Positions 1 to 9,280 of a stretch of DNA of 64,000 bases are shown in pieces. Positions within the stretch are counted from its first letter, which is position 1, and each line of letters opens with the position of its first letter. The position numbers were made by a program, and so were the translations under genes. The notes below the pieces were generated by a model. It was not told where the DNA came from, ran no database searches, and saw only the letters and a program-made list of their open reading frames with translations. The stretch is from assembly GCA_900754965.1 (NCBI GenBank), contig CAAEEO010000020.1, forward strand, positions 1 to 64,000, written 5' to 3'. Origin of the DNA: an uncultured Oscillospiraceae bacterium (GTDB taxonomy: Bacteria; Bacillota; Clostridia; Oscillospirales; Oscillospiraceae).

Positions 1-269
1 CCCATCAGACTGTCATTGTCCTGGCGGCGCATGGCACGAATCTGCTCCAGATCCGGTGTCCGCTCGGCCACCCGATAAACCGCGTCGTTTTCCCGGGGAC
101 GGGCAAACAATTCTTTCGGATCATCATAGGGCTCCTCGCATCCAAAATATAAGTCCATCAGCACCACATTGTGCCCCCGCTCCCGCAGCGCCTTGGCCAC
201 ACCGGACCCTGTGGACAGGGACACATCCCGCTCGTTTGAGATGCCTCCGCACAAAACAGCGATGTTCAT
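1..269 (-). CDS. ddl: D-alanine--D-alanine ligase, N-terminal part (cut by window edge)
   Basis: The visible 89 codons start MNIAVLCGGISNERDVSLST, the standard opening of D-Ala-D-Ala ligases: a first beta strand, a glycine-rich turn and the conserved E-R-D/E-V-S motif. The enzyme joins two D-alanines with ATP in the cytoplasm to feed MurF and peptidoglycan synthesis. The ATG at 267-269 is preceded by GGAGG six bases upstream. The C-terminal catalytic part lies outside the window. It is transcribed divergently from the exonuclease gene at 445. Confidence 0.9.
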   Translation of the reverse strand, partial: MNIAVLCGGISNERDVSLSTGSGVAKALRERGHNVVLMDLYFGCEEPYDDPKELFARPRENDAVYRVAERTPDLEQIRAMRRQDNDSLM

Positions 270-330
270 ACGGTACCTCCAAATTTCAATAATCACCGTT
301 TACGGTGAAAATCCCCCCGCAAACAGGGAC

Positions 331-359
331 ATTTTATCACACCCGCCGGGCTGTGGCAA
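331..359 (-). promoter_or_regulatory. Predicted sigma-A promoter of ddl
   Basis: On the minus strand TTGCCA and TAAAAT are separated by exactly 17 bp. The leader then contains a small dyad (TCACCGT-tt-ACGGTGA, 293-308) just upstream of the ribosome binding site, which may influence initiation. Confidence 0.6.
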
Positions 360-408
360 ATAAATTCTCCGACCGTGGGAAAAATGTCGTGCAACTGTGG
401 GGGATCTA

Positions 409-417
409 TGATATACT
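409..417 (+). promoter_or_regulatory. Predicted extended -10 promoter of the exonuclease gene
   Basis: TGATATACT matches an extended -10 element (TG-n-TATACT) 28 bp before the start codon at 445. No good -35 is visible, which fits the extended -10 class. Confidence 0.4.
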
Positions 418-444
418 GGCAGTTACACGAAAGGGCTGAAACGA

Positions 445-1422
445 ATGAATTATATCGTCATGGATCTGGAATGGAACCAGGCAATGAGTTCCGACGCATC
501 CATCTTCAAAAAATTACCCATCCATCTGCGTGGGGAGATCATTGAGATCGGCGCTGTCAAACTCAATGAGGACATGACCCCCGGCGAGGAATTTACCATT
601 GATGTGCGCCCCCAATATTTCCGGCGCATCCACTATAAAGTGAAAAAGATCACCGGCTTTGACAAAGAACGCCTGGCTCACGGCGTCCCCTTTCCGGATG
701 CATTGGAACAGTTTCACCAGTGGTGTGGCGACGATGTCACATTCCTGACCTGGGGAATTGACGACCAGGGCATTATGGAACAGAATATCATTATCCACGA
801 TCTGGATTGGGACTGGATTTCCGGGTGGATCAATCTGCAAACGATCTATTCTATGCAGACTGTGGGGCAAAAAGTGCAGCGTTCCCTGTCCTCTGCTATG
901 GAATATTATGGGATCGAGCAGACAAGAGTGGCCCACGATGCCCTGGGCGACGCCTATAACACCGCGCTGATCTGCTCTCATCTGGATATGGAGCGGGGAC
1001 TGAGGGAGTATCTGGACGCCGCCAAAGCACAGTCCGTACAGATCGCAGAGCGCCAGACCCGTACCGACTCCGAACCGCACCCCATCTCCCACAGTGAACC
1101 GAAAGAATTTGTCAGCAAGGCAGACGCTTTCTCCGATGAGATTGCCTCCCCCTGCTGCCCCATTTGCGGCGGAAGTATGAGCGGCAGCCGTTGGGTCAGC
1201 CAGGGCGACCAACGGTATATGAGCCTGCACACTTGTCCGGAACACGGAAAGTTCCTGACCCGGTTGAAATTCAAAAAAAGCGAGGCCGGTCTTTGGTCTG
1301 CTAGCCGTCTTCTGTATGTGGCAGACGAGGGAATGGAAGCCTTTTATCGGGGAAAAGCCGCCCAGGCCCGCCGCCGGGGTCGGCACTATACCAAACGAAA
1401 AGCCGCACCGCCTGCAAAATAA
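445..1422 (+). CDS. DEDDh 3'-5' exonuclease (KapD/DnaQ-like) with C-terminal zinc ribbon
   Basis: This 325-residue protein has an RNase T/DnaQ-type exonuclease fold at about residues 1-190. D7 and E9 lie in VMDLEWNQ, D106 in TWGIDDQG, and the H164/D169 pair in VAHDALGDA, so all four acidic residues and the DEDDh histidine are present. It should degrade single-stranded RNA or DNA from the 3' end. After a linker rich in charged residues, residues 237-267 form a zinc-ribbon-like C-x2-C ... C-x2-H unit, which many KapD-type proteins lack. It is monocistronic, transcribed away from ddl and ends at a shared terminator with ribF. The substrate cannot be told from sequence. Confidence 0.8.
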   Translation: MNYIVMDLEWNQAMSSDASIFKKLPIHLRGEIIEIGAVKLNEDMTPGEEFTIDVRPQYFRRIHYKVKKITGFDKERLAHGVPFPDALEQFHQWCGDDVTFLTWGIDDQGIMEQNIIIHDLDWDWISGWINLQTIYSMQTVGQKVQRSLSSAMEYYGIEQTRVAHDALGDAYNTALICSHLDMERGLREYLDAAKAQSVQIAERQTRTDSEPHPISHSEPKEFVSKADAFSDEIASPCCPICGGSMSGSRWVSQGDQRYMSLHTCPEHGKFLTRLKFKKSEAGLWSASRLLYVADEGMEAFYRGKAAQARRRGRHYTKRKAAPPAK

Positions 1423-1433
1423 CTCAGATAAAC

Positions 1434-1466
1434 AAAAAAGGGAACCGATATACGGTTCCCTTTTTG
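1434..1466. terminator. Bidirectional intrinsic terminator
   Basis: GGGAACCG and CGGTTCCC pair across a 5-nt loop, with an A-run before and a T-run after. It serves the convergent exonuclease gene (+) and the rimP-ribF operon (-). Confidence 0.85.
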
Positions 1467-2363
1467 TTATACTTCGGCTTTCTGAAAAAATCCACGAGAT
1501 GTTTCCGCATCCTGCAGAATCTGTTTCTGCAATTCTTCCACGCCGGAAAACCGAATTTCCGGACGGATGAAATGAAAAAACTCCACCCGGACCCGACTGT
1601 CGTACAAGTCCCCAGAAAAATCCAGAATAAATGTTTCCACGGAAACGGTATCCCCACCGCTGACCGTGGGCCGCACGCCAATGTTGGTCACGCCCGGAAA
1701 CTGCCGGCCGTCCTCCAGGTACACTTTCGTGGCGTACACGCCATGGCGGGGGACCAACATATCCCGATCAATCCGCATATTCACGGTGGGGGTGCCCATT
1801 TTCGAACCCAGTCGGAATCCATGGCGCACCACATCAATCAGCTCATAGGGATGGCCCAGGAGGGCATTGGCCTCTTCCATCCGTCCCGCCTGGAGCAAGG
1901 CCCGGATTCCGGTGGAACTGACGATTTGTCCGTTGAAATACACCGGGGGCACAATGTCGCAGCTCAAGCCGTGAGCCTGACAATACCGGCGAATGTTTTC
2001 TCCGTTGCCCTCGCCCCGGTTTCCGAATCGGAAATCATGGCCGACAACGAAATGCACTGCCTCAAATTCCCGGGTCATCTGATCCAGGAACTGCTCCCAG
2101 GGCATATGCATCGTCTCGTAGTTAAAATGGATGAGCAGCACATCATGAATGTCAAACAGCCGCCCCATCAGTTCTTCCCGGCCTGCGTTGCTGGTAATCA
2201 GCGGCACAGGCTCCCCGCGCACCAGGGTATCCGGGTGCACATCAAAGCTGATGGCCGAAGGGGTCGCCCCCAACTCTTCTGCCCGTTTCCGGGTCAGCTC
2301 CAACAGAGCGGCATGTCCCACATGCACCCCATCAAAAAAACCAAGCGCTACTACTCGTTTCAT
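1467..2363 (-). CDS. ribF: Bifunctional riboflavin kinase / FAD synthetase
   Basis: The protein makes FMN from riboflavin and then FAD. The N-terminal nucleotidyltransferase domain shows GFFDGVHVGH (residues 8-17), the HxGH-type motif, and SSTGIR around residue 150. The C-terminal flavokinase domain has GTPTVN and TNIGVRPT. At 298 residues it is slightly short for the family but both domains are complete. The ATG overlaps the truB stop by 4 bp (ATGA), so the two are translationally coupled. It is the last gene of the operon, which ends at the terminator at 1434-1466. Confidence 0.93.
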   Translation of the reverse strand: MKRVVALGFFDGVHVGHAALLELTRKRAEELGATPSAISFDVHPDTLVRGEPVPLITSNAGREELMGRLFDIHDVLLIHFNYETMHMPWEQFLDQMTREFEAVHFVVGHDFRFGNRGEGNGENIRRYCQAHGLSCDIVPPVYFNGQIVSSTGIRALLQAGRMEEANALLGHPYELIDVVRHGFRLGSKMGTPTVNMRIDRDMLVPRHGVYATKVYLEDGRQFPGVTNIGVRPTVSGGDTVSVETFILDFSGDLYDSRVRVEFFHFIRPEIRFSGVEELQKQILQDAETSRGFFQKAEV

Positions 2364-3235
2364 GTTTCCACCTCAAAAAAACTTTTGATGGTCTTACAGA
2401 TCCCGTTTTCCACCCGGCCCAAGGCCAGAAAATCCCCCGCAGGGCCATAGACCCGGTAAGTCCCATCGGAAACCTGCACAGGGATCTGATTTCCGGCGCG
2501 GCACCGCCGTTCCCCACCGGAATGGAGTTTCAGTGCGGGATACTGGTCAAACAGCCGGTCCACCGGCAGCAGCAATTCCTCTGCTCTGCCTTCTTCCGCC
2601 GCCTGCTGCACCTGTTCCAAGGTCAGCGCATCCTCAATGGAGAATTGTCCGGCATGCACCCGGCGCAGGGCGCTCATGGTGCCGCCGGTACCCAATGCCT
2701 GTCCAATATCATGGCAGAGGGTACGGATGTAGGTGCCTTTGGAACATACCACATCCAGATTCCAGTCCCCCTGTTCTTCCCCCAGTAATTCCAGTTTGGA
2801 AATGGTCACCGGGCGGGGTTTCCGCTCTACCTCCCCACCCTTTCGGGCGATTTCGTACAGTTTTTTCCCCTGCACTTTGATAGCTGAGTACATGGGCGGA
2901 ATCTGGAAAATATCCCCGGTGAATCGGGGCAGCACTTCTTCCAGTTCTTCCCGTGGTACCATGCGCGCGCAAGTTTGAAGTACCTGTCCGGTAATGTCCT
3001 GGGTATCCGTCTCAATCCCCAGCCGCAGCCCGGCCAGATACTCTTTTTCGTGGCTTTCCGCAAACTCCACCGCCCGGGTGGCCCGCCCCACGAACACCAC
3101 CAGCAATCCGGTGGCCATGGGGTCCAATGTGCCGGAATGGCCAATGCGCCGCTGACGCAAAATGCCCCGGAGCTTGCCCACCACATCGTGGCTGGTCCAA
3201 TCCCGGGGCTTATCGATCAGTAAAATTCCGTTCAT
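2360..3235 (-). CDS. truB: tRNA pseudouridine(55) synthase
   Basis: TruB converts U55 of the T-loop of tRNAs to pseudouridine. The catalytic aspartate is D38 in HSGTLDPMATGLL, and KVQGKKLYEIAR and TYIRTLCHDIG match later family blocks. The ATG at 3235 is preferred because it overlaps the nrnA stop (ATGA) and has GAGGTG nine bases upstream. An in-frame GTG three codons earlier is possible but has no better binding site. The C-terminal part has a short PUA-like region. Confidence 0.93.
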   Translation of the reverse strand: MNGILLIDKPRDWTSHDVVGKLRGILRQRRIGHSGTLDPMATGLLVVFVGRATRAVEFAESHEKEYLAGLRLGIETDTQDITGQVLQTCARMVPREELEEVLPRFTGDIFQIPPMYSAIKVQGKKLYEIARKGGEVERKPRPVTISKLELLGEEQGDWNLDVVCSKGTYIRTLCHDIGQALGTGGTMSALRRVHAGQFSIEDALTLEQVQQAAEEGRAEELLLPVDRLFDQYPALKLHSGGERRCRAGNQIPVQVSDGTYRVYGPAGDFLALGRVENGICKTIKSFFEVET

Positions 3236-4170
3236 TCCGGCCACACCTCATTGATGGCCGCCAGGATCTGCTCCGCAGCAGCGTCTACCCCTGCGGGAAT
3301 GCTGCATCCTGCCGCCATAGTGTGTCCGCCGCCGCCGAACTTGGCGCACACCTGGGACACATTCACCGCCGGTTTGGAGCGCAGAGAGACTTTGCTCTCC
3401 TGAGGCGTTTTTTCCTTAATCGTTGCGCTGACAATCACGCCCTCCGGCCGCCCGGCCAGTCCGGCCAGATCGTCCATATCGTTTTCCGAAACGCCGCACT
3501 CCTCCAACATATTCTGGGTAATCACGGCAATGGCGATTTTCCCATCCCGGTAAAAGCGCATATTCTGATAGATCATGCTCTCCAACAGAATCCGCGCCCG
3601 GGGCACGCTCCGGAAAAAGCGATTGTTCAGCAAACCGTTCTCCGCACCATACTCCACCAGATCTGCCGCTGCACGCAAAGTGTGGGCATTGGTGTTCATG
3701 TACTGAAAACAGCCTGTGTCGGTGGACACTGCAATATACAGCAGATCCGCCTCTTCTTTCGTCACACTGCCGCAGAGTTCCCGGATCAAGTCCAGGACGA
3801 TTTCCCCGCAGGCCGCCCGATCCGAACACAGCAGCGTCCGGGCCGCAAATCCGCTGTTGGACCCATGATGATCCACAGCGCAGTCCACGCTGCCGGAAAA
3901 GCCGCGGGGGAACAGACCCACATCTGCCAGATCCACAGAGATCACCGTTTCCCACTGGAACGGTTCCTCCTGGAGATAAGGCCGCAGATAGGACTGATAT
4001 TTTTCCGTGATCTCCGGATTGGGGTACAGAACCGCAGTCTTTCCCACCCGGCGCAGGGCGCTGCACAGAGCGCCCGCGCTGCCCAGGGTGTCCCCATCGG
4101 GACGGGCATGGGTCAGGATCAGATACCGGTCATGCTCCTGCAGAAAACGAACACATTCCTGCAGGGTCAT
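3232..4170 (-). CDS. nrnA: DHH-family phosphoesterase, NrnA-type oligoribonuclease / pAp phosphatase
   Basis: The 312-residue protein has H21, D25 and D27 in THARPDGD, D80, the signature DHH at 100-102 in VDHHGSN, and the DHHA1 motif GGGGH near residue 283. Members degrade 2-5 nt RNAs and dephosphorylate pAp in the cytoplasm. It sits between rbfA and truB, the usual Firmicutes order, and overlaps both by 4 bp. Cyclic-dinucleotide hydrolysis is known for some relatives and cannot be excluded. Confidence 0.9.
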   Translation of the reverse strand: MTLQECVRFLQEHDRYLILTHARPDGDTLGSAGALCSALRRVGKTAVLYPNPEITEKYQSYLRPYLQEEPFQWETVISVDLADVGLFPRGFSGSVDCAVDHHGSNSGFAARTLLCSDRAACGEIVLDLIRELCGSVTKEEADLLYIAVSTDTGCFQYMNTNAHTLRAAADLVEYGAENGLLNNRFFRSVPRARILLESMIYQNMRFYRDGKIAIAVITQNMLEECGVSENDMDDLAGLAGRPEGVIVSATIKEKTPQESKVSLRSKPAVNVSQVCAKFGGGGHTMAAGCSIPAGVDAAAEQILAAINEVWPE

Positions 4171-4535
4171 TCCGTTTCCTCCTCATCTGCCGGCAAATGC
4201 AGATTTTCCAGAATGCCGTTGATTTTTGCGCCGTACTCAATGGAGTGGTCGATTTCAAACACCAGTTCCGGTGTATACGCCAGAGACAGGGCAGAACCCA
4301 GTTCCCGGCGCAGCCATCCGGAGGCGCTTTTCAGTCCTTTTTTAAATTCTTTTTCATCCTGCATTCCATACACACTCAGCCAAACCTTTGCAAAGTGCAG
4401 ATCGCCCGTGGTTTCCACACGAGTCACAGTGATCATGCCCTGCCGGCTGACCCGGGGATCTTTCACAGACCGAATCCGGTCTGCCAGAATGCGCTGGATA
4501 TCGTCATTGATTCTTCCGATTCTATTGGATGACAT
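4167..4535 (-). CDS. rbfA: 30S ribosome-binding factor A
   Basis: This 122-residue KH-like protein assists late maturation of the 16S rRNA 5' end. The N-terminus RIGRINDDIQRILADRI and the KVWLSVYG strand are typical. An acidic tail (DEEETE) closes it. GGAGC lies seven bases before the ATG. It directly follows infB (11-bp gap) and overlaps nrnA. Confidence 0.92.
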   Translation of the reverse strand: MSSNRIGRINDDIQRILADRIRSVKDPRVSRQGMITVTRVETTGDLHFAKVWLSVYGMQDEKEFKKGLKSASGWLRRELGSALSLAYTPELVFEIDHSIEYGAKINGILENLHLPADEEETE

Positions 4536-4546
4536 GGTTTGCTCCT

Positions 4547-6895
4547 TTAGCGTTCCACCTGCTGCATGACGTAGATTTCCAGCTCGTCGCCTTCCTTCAC
4601 GTCATTGTACTTCTCGATCTGGAGGCCGCATTCGTAGTTTTCTGCAACTTCCTTCACATCGTCTTTGAACCGGCGCAGAGAGGCCAGTTCGCCGTCGTAG
4701 ATCACGATGCCGTCCCGTACCACACGCACCTTGCTGTTCCGGGTAACCTTACCATCGGTGACATAGCCGCCGATGATGGTGCCCACCTTGGAAACTTTGA
4801 AGGTCTGACGCACTTCCACATGACCGATGACTGCCTCTTCAAACTTGGGTGCCAGCATACCCTTCATGGCAGCCTCCACCTCGTTGATGCAGTCGTAAAT
4901 CACGCTGTACAGACGGATTTCCACGCCGGCACGCTGTGCGCTGTCTCTGGCGGTGGAGTCCGGACGGACATTAAAGCCCACGACCAAAGCGCCGCTGGTT
5001 GCTGCCAGCATAATATCGGATTCGTTGATGGCGCCCACTGCATTGTGGATGACCTTCACACGCACCTCTTCGTTGCTCAGTTTTTCCAGAGAGGTCTTTA
5101 CAGCCTCGGCAGAGCCCTGGACATCAGCCTTCACAATAATGTTGAAGTCCTTCAACTCGCCCTCCTGGATACGGGAGAACAGATCGTCCAGAGTGACCTT
5201 CTTGGCCGCGCCGAACAGTTCGTCTTTCTTCTGCTGTTTCCGCTGCTCCACCAGTTCCCGGGCCATCCGCTCATTGCTGACGGCGTTGAAGGTATCACCA
5301 GCACTGGGCACTTCGGAGATACCGTCGATCTCCACGGGAACAGAGGGGCCTGCGGACTCGATCCGCTCGCCCTTATCGTTGATCATCACGCGGACACGGC
5401 CCACTGCCGTACCGGCAATGATGATATCGCCTTTTTTCAGCGTACCGTTCTGCACCAGAACCGTCATCACCGGGCCGCGGCCGCGGTCCAGACGAGCCTC
5501 GATCACAGCGCCCTTGGCTGCCCGGTTGGGGTTGGCCTTCAGCTCCTGCATCTCTGCCACCAGAACCACGTTCTCCAGCAGATTGTCGATGCCCATACCG
5601 GTCTTTGCGGAGATTGGGCAGATGATGGTATCGCCGCCCCACTCTTCGCTGACCAGTTCGTACTCCGTCAGCTGCTGCTTGATGCGGTCGGGGCTTGCGC
5701 CGGGCTTATCCATTTTGTTCACGGCCACAATGATGGGAATGCCTGCGGCCTTGGCATGGTTGATGGACTCCACGGTCTGAGGCATGATGCCGTCATCCGC
5801 AGCCACCACCAGAATGGCCACATCCGTGACCATGGCGCCGCGGGCACGCATGGAGGTAAATGCCTCATGGCCCGGGGTATCCAGGAAAGTCACGGGGCTG
5901 CCGTGGACATCCACGGTATAAGCGCCGATGGCCTGGGTAATGCCGCCGGCCTCGCCGGAGGCCACATGGGCATTACGGATATAGTCCAGCAGAGAGGTCT
6001 TGCCGTGGTCAACATGGCCCATGACCACCACCACCGGTGCCCGGGGCACCAGATCCTCTTCCCGGTCCTCGCTGTCATCGATCAGCCGGTCTTCCACGGT
6101 GACAATGATCTCTTTTTCCACCTTGCAGCCCATTTCCATGGCCACCAGAGCGGCGGTATCATAGTCGATCACATCGGACACCGAGGCAAACACACCCAAT
6201 TTGATCAGCTGCTTGATAACCTCGGCAGCGCTCTTCTTCATGCGGCTGGCCAGTTCTCCCACAGCAATCTCATCGGGAATGGAAACCTTGGTCTGTGCCT
6301 TTCTGGCGATCTCCAGCTGCAGTTTCTGCATCCGGTCCCGCTCTTCCTGGCGGCGCTTATTGGAGGGATTTCCCTGGCGCTGCCGGCTCTTATTTCCACC
6401 GATTTTCTCTTTACCACGGCGCATCCGGTCGGCTTTATCTCCGGCCATATCGTCGTATTTCTCGTTGAATTTATCAATATTCGTAGCCCCGGTCGCGCCG
6501 CGGGTGTCCACAATGCGTTTCTCCGGCACTTTCTTGGACACATGGGGCTTTTCCGGCTGAGCCGGTGCTGCGGGTTTGGTCTCTCCTCTGGATGCTGTTT
6601 CTTTTTTCTCTTCTTTCACAGGCTGTTCCTCCACCGGGGACACCACAGCGGGCTCCTCCGCTTTTTTCTTTTTCTCTTTGGGTTTCGGGGCAGTTTTGTA
6701 GAGGTCCTCCAAACTTTCCATCTGATTTTTCTGAGTCAGATATTCAAAAATCACGTCCAACTCAGGCTGCTCCAGGACCTGCATATGGTTTTTCGGCGGG
6801 GTCGCATACTCCGTCAAAATCTGCGTAATCACCTTAGACGTGGTCTTGAAATCCTTCGCTACCTCATGAACTCTATACTTCTCAAATGCACTCAA
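4547..6895 (-). CDS. infB: Translation initiation factor IF-2
   Basis: The 782-residue protein has an N-terminal IF2_N helical unit, a Lys/Glu/Pro-rich linker (about 60-200), a second IF2_N unit, and the G domain with G1 GHVDHGKT at 293-300, DTPGHE and NKMDKP. Domains II to IV follow, ending in a C2 domain that binds fMet-tRNA. The start is TTG, overlapping the ylxQ stop (TTGA), with AGGAGG eight bases upstream. The N-terminal region is short compared with many actinobacterial or enteric IF-2 forms. Confidence 0.97.
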   Translation of the reverse strand: MSAFEKYRVHEVAKDFKTTSKVITQILTEYATPPKNHMQVLEQPELDVIFEYLTQKNQMESLEDLYKTAPKPKEKKKKAEEPAVVSPVEEQPVKEEKKETASRGETKPAAPAQPEKPHVSKKVPEKRIVDTRGATGATNIDKFNEKYDDMAGDKADRMRRGKEKIGGNKSRQRQGNPSNKRRQEERDRMQKLQLEIARKAQTKVSIPDEIAVGELASRMKKSAAEVIKQLIKLGVFASVSDVIDYDTAALVAMEMGCKVEKEIIVTVEDRLIDDSEDREEDLVPRAPVVVVMGHVDHGKTSLLDYIRNAHVASGEAGGITQAIGAYTVDVHGSPVTFLDTPGHEAFTSMRARGAMVTDVAILVVAADDGIMPQTVESINHAKAAGIPIIVAVNKMDKPGASPDRIKQQLTEYELVSEEWGGDTIICPISAKTGMGIDNLLENVVLVAEMQELKANPNRAAKGAVIEARLDRGRGPVMTVLVQNGTLKKGDIIIAGTAVGRVRVMINDKGERIESAGPSVPVEIDGISEVPSAGDTFNAVSNERMARELVEQRKQQKKDELFGAAKKVTLDDLFSRIQEGELKDFNIIVKADVQGSAEAVKTSLEKLSNEEVRVKVIHNAVGAINESDIMLAATSGALVVGFNVRPDSTARDSAQRAGVEIRLYSVIYDCINEVEAAMKGMLAPKFEEAVIGHVEVRQTFKVSKVGTIIGGYVTDGKVTRNSKVRVVRDGIVIYDGELASLRRFKDDVKEVAENYECGLQIEKYNDVKEGDELEIYVMQQVER

Positions 6896-7329
6896 GTCTG
6901 TTTCCTCCTCTTCCCAAACCGTCTATTCTGTTGATGCGCCTGCCGTTCCTTTTTCCGCTGTTTTTCCGCCTCCAGCCGTTCTGCCAACTGGGCAGCCGTC
7001 TGGACATACTCCTCCTGGGGATCTTCTGCCGCCAGCGTACGCATGAACGCCTCCGCCAGTCCCAGGTCTGTCACAGCGATCATGGCCGTCATGCCCCGGC
7101 CCAGAAGTCCCGCCAGTTCAAACTTGGCAAAAGGCAGCACCACCAGGGGAATCCCCCGGCCGTACACAAATCCTCTTGCCCGGCTCCGGGCATTGTCCGA
7201 GGCATCGGACGCCACCAACAGCACCTTTGCCTTCCCTGCCCGGCAAGTGGCGCCGCAGTCCGTTTCTCCAACGGCGCAGGCCCCCGCCTTACGCATAATG
7301 CCCAGGTAATTTAATGCTTTACTCCCCAT
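6892..7329 (-). CDS. ylxQ: L7Ae/L30e-type RNA-binding protein YlxQ
   Basis: The protein has 145 residues if it starts at the ATG at 7329, inside the end of rnpM, with GGAGG just upstream. The core [19 protein letters not shown]...[12 protein letters not shown] is the kink-turn-binding fold shared with ribosomal eL8/L30e. The C-terminal third is a basic, Gln/Arg/Lys-rich tail that should contact RNA. It lies between rnpM and infB as in Bacillus. The exact RNA target is unknown. Confidence 0.85.
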   Translation of the reverse strand: MGSKALNYLGIMRKAGACAVGETDCGATCRAGKAKVLLVASDASDNARSRARGFVYGRGIPLVVLPFAKFELAGLLGRGMTAMIAVTDLGLAEAFMRTLAAEDPQEEYVQTAAQLAERLEAEKQRKKERQAHQQNRRFGKRRKQT

Positions 7330-7594
7330 CTTCCGCCTCCATTTCCTGTTCCAGACGATCATAGATCTCCTCCGGGATTGGCGTATCCAATGCCCGTTCC
7401 AGAGCCTTGGACTTTCTGGCCTTTTTCAGACAGTCCATGTCATGGCAGACATAGGCGCCCCGGCCGGAGGCTTTCCCTTTCATATCCAGCGAAATGGCCC
7501 CTTCCGGTGAACGGACCACCCGCACAAGGCTTTGCTTGGGTTTCATCTCACGGCAGCCGAGACACTGCCGCATCGGTATTTTCTTTTGCTTCAT
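7319..7594 (-). CDS. rnpM: RNase P modulator RnpM (YlxR, DUF448)
   Basis: This 91-residue basic protein starts MKQKKIPMRQCLGCREMKPK, the hallmark of YlxR. C11, C14, C50 and C55 could form a metal or structural site, and GRGAYVC is the second family block. YlxR has been described as an RNase P interacting protein in Bacillus. It sits between nusA and ylxQ and overlaps ylxQ by 11 bp. Confidence 0.9.
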   Translation of the reverse strand: MKQKKIPMRQCLGCREMKPKQSLVRVVRSPEGAISLDMKGKASGRGAYVCHDMDCLKKARKSKALERALDTPIPEEIYDRLEQEMEAEDGE

Positions 7595-7614
7595 GCCCGA
7601 CTCCCCTTTTCTGA

Positions 7615-8670
7615 TTATTCTGCCTGGCTTTCCGGCTTAATATCGATTTTGTATCCGGTCAGTTTTGCGGCCAGACGGGCGTTCTGGCCTTCCTTACCGA
7701 TTGCCAAAGACAGCTGGCTGTCCGGTACGATGACACGGCAGCTGCGGCCATCCTCCAGCATGGTCACGCTCAGCACATCTGCAGGAGACAGTGCTGCGGC
7801 GATATATGTCTCCGGCTCCTCACTGTACTTGATAATATCAATCTTTTCGCCGCAAAGCTCATCGACAATATTTGCCACACGGCCGCCGCGGGTACCCACG
7901 CAGGCGCCAATGGGGTCCACATTCTCATCGGAAGACCAGACACTCATCTTAGTCCGGCTGCCGGCCTCACGGGCAATGGATTTGATTTCCACAGTACCAT
8001 CAAAAATCTCGGGCACTTCCATCTCAAACAGGCGTTTGACAAAGCCGGGATGGGTCCGGGAAATGAGCACCTGGGGACCTCTGGTAGAGCGGCGGACTTC
8101 CACCACATAGACCTTGATCCGGTCGCCTTCCCGCAGCTCTTCCCCTCTGATCCGTTCCTGGGGCAGCAGAATCGCCTCAGTAAACTCCGCATTGGAGCTG
8201 ATTTTAATGGTAGCGCTGCCGGTGCGGGGATCGATGCGGGACACCACGCCGGTTAGCAGCTCATGCTCCTTAGAGGTAAACTCATCGTACACCAGTCCGC
8301 GCTCCGCCTCACGGATGCCCTGAATAATCACCTGCTTGGCAGCCTGGGCAGCAATCCGGCCGAAGTTTTTCGGCTCCACAGGAACGGCAATAACATCGCC
8401 CAGACGCGCAGTCTTAACCACTTTCTTTGCATCGGCCAGGTCGATTTCGGTGTAAGGCTCATACACATCGTCCACCACAGTCTTGTTCTCGATCAGCTGA
8501 ATCCGCTTTGCATGCTCATCCAGCAGAACCTGCACATCGCCCTCGTATTCCGGATGATCCTTCCGGAAAGCGGCCAGCATGGCCTGGGTGATTTTGTCAA
8601 ACATATATTCTCTGGGAATGCCTTTCTCCCGTTCGATATCTTCAACTGCTTCAAAGAATTCTGCGTTCAT
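7615..8670 (-). CDS. nusA: Transcription termination/antitermination factor NusA
   Basis: The 351-residue protein has the N-terminal RNA polymerase-binding domain (residues 1-125), an S1 domain (GVVSRIDPRTGSATI onward) and two KH domains (IKSIAREAGSRTKMSV, DPIGACVGTRGGRV, SLAIGKEGQNARLAAKLTG). It lacks the C-terminal acidic repeats of enteric NusA, as expected for Firmicutes. NusA stimulates pausing and intrinsic termination. It may act on the hairpin in its own operon leader at 9187-9212. Confidence 0.96.
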   Translation of the reverse strand: MNAEFFEAVEDIEREKGIPREYMFDKITQAMLAAFRKDHPEYEGDVQVLLDEHAKRIQLIENKTVVDDVYEPYTEIDLADAKKVVKTARLGDVIAVPVEPKNFGRIAAQAAKQVIIQGIREAERGLVYDEFTSKEHELLTGVVSRIDPRTGSATIKISSNAEFTEAILLPQERIRGEELREGDRIKVYVVEVRRSTRGPQVLISRTHPGFVKRLFEMEVPEIFDGTVEIKSIAREAGSRTKMSVWSSDENVDPIGACVGTRGGRVANIVDELCGEKIDIIKYSEEPETYIAAALSPADVLSVTMLEDGRSCRVIVPDSQLSLAIGKEGQNARLAAKLTGYKIDIKPESQAE

Positions 8671-8693
8671 AATCTCTGCCTTCCTTTTCTCTG

Positions 8694-9149
8694 TTATATC
8701 TCCACATAGAGTCTGACTTGCGCGATCGAGGGCTTTTTCAGGAGTTTCTCTTTGCCCTTCACCAAAAGGGTCACATCTCCCTGCTCATAGGCGGCCAATT
8801 CTCCCACATATTTCTTCTGGCCATCCACCGGCTGGTAAAGTTTCACTTCCACCTGGCTGCCGATAAATTTCTCAAAGTCCGAGGGCCGTTTCAGCTCCCG
8901 GTCGATTCCGGCCGAGGCCACTTCAAACACATAGCTGCACGGAATGGGATCTGCCTCATCCAAAATGGGATCCATGGCCCGGCTGACTGCCTCGCAGTCC
9001 TCCACGCAGATTCCCTCCGGTTTGTCGATGTAGATCCGCAGATACTGGGTACCAGCCTCTTTCACGAACTCCACATCCCAAAGCTCTACGCCTTTTTCCC
9101 GGGTCACCGGCTCAGCCAGCTCCCAAACTTTTTCTGTAATTTTACTCAT
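8694..9149 (-). CDS. rimP: Ribosome maturation factor RimP
   Basis: This 151-residue protein is needed for 30S assembly. It has the alpha/beta N-terminal domain (VELWDVEFVKEAGTQYLRIYIDKPEGI, then VEDCEAVSRAMDPILDE) and a small SH3-like C-terminal domain. The binding site before the ATG is weak (AGGTG). It is the first gene of the nusA-infB operon, about 85 nt downstream of the predicted transcript start. Confidence 0.93.
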   Translation of the reverse strand: MSKITEKVWELAEPVTREKGVELWDVEFVKEAGTQYLRIYIDKPEGICVEDCEAVSRAMDPILDEADPIPCSYVFEVASAGIDRELKRPSDFEKFIGSQVEVKLYQPVDGQKKYVGELAAYEQGDVTLLVKGKEKLLKKPSIAQVRLYVEI

Positions 9150-9186
9150 ACTGCACCTGTCTCGTCACAAATTCAAAATAGTCAAG

Positions 9187-9212
9187 AAAAAGAGTGGGCG
9201 TATGCCCACTCT
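9187..9212 (-). terminator. Leader hairpin upstream of rimP: terminator or attenuator
   Basis: On the minus strand AGAGTGGGC and GCCCACTCT pair perfectly (9 bp, 4-nt loop) and are followed by TTTTCTT. It stops transcripts from the upstream small gene, yet it lies between the predicted rimP promoter and the rimP start. It would therefore also attenuate the operon. Confidence 0.75.
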
Positions 9213-9240
9213 CCCGAACGATCACTAAACTACTGTGTAC

Positions 9241-9268
9241 ATTATACCACAGAAAACTGAAATTGCAA
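9241..9268 (-). promoter_or_regulatory. Predicted sigma-A promoter of the rimP-nusA-infB operon
   Basis: TTGCAA and TATAAT are 16 bp apart on the minus strand. The TATAAT is a perfect -10 hexamer. The leader to rimP is about 85 nt and contains the hairpin at 9187-9212. Confidence 0.65.
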
Positions 9269-9280
9269 CCATTTTTTCTG

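Noticed and set aside
3127..4569. 480-codon open frame opposite nrnA and rbfA
   Set aside because: Antisense to conserved genes and without a plausible start site.
4529..6934. 801-codon open frame on the plus strand opposite infB
   Set aside because: It has His/Gly/Leu-rich low-complexity composition, no ribosome binding site, and lies wholly antisense to a clear IF-2 gene; it reflects GC-rich codon bias.
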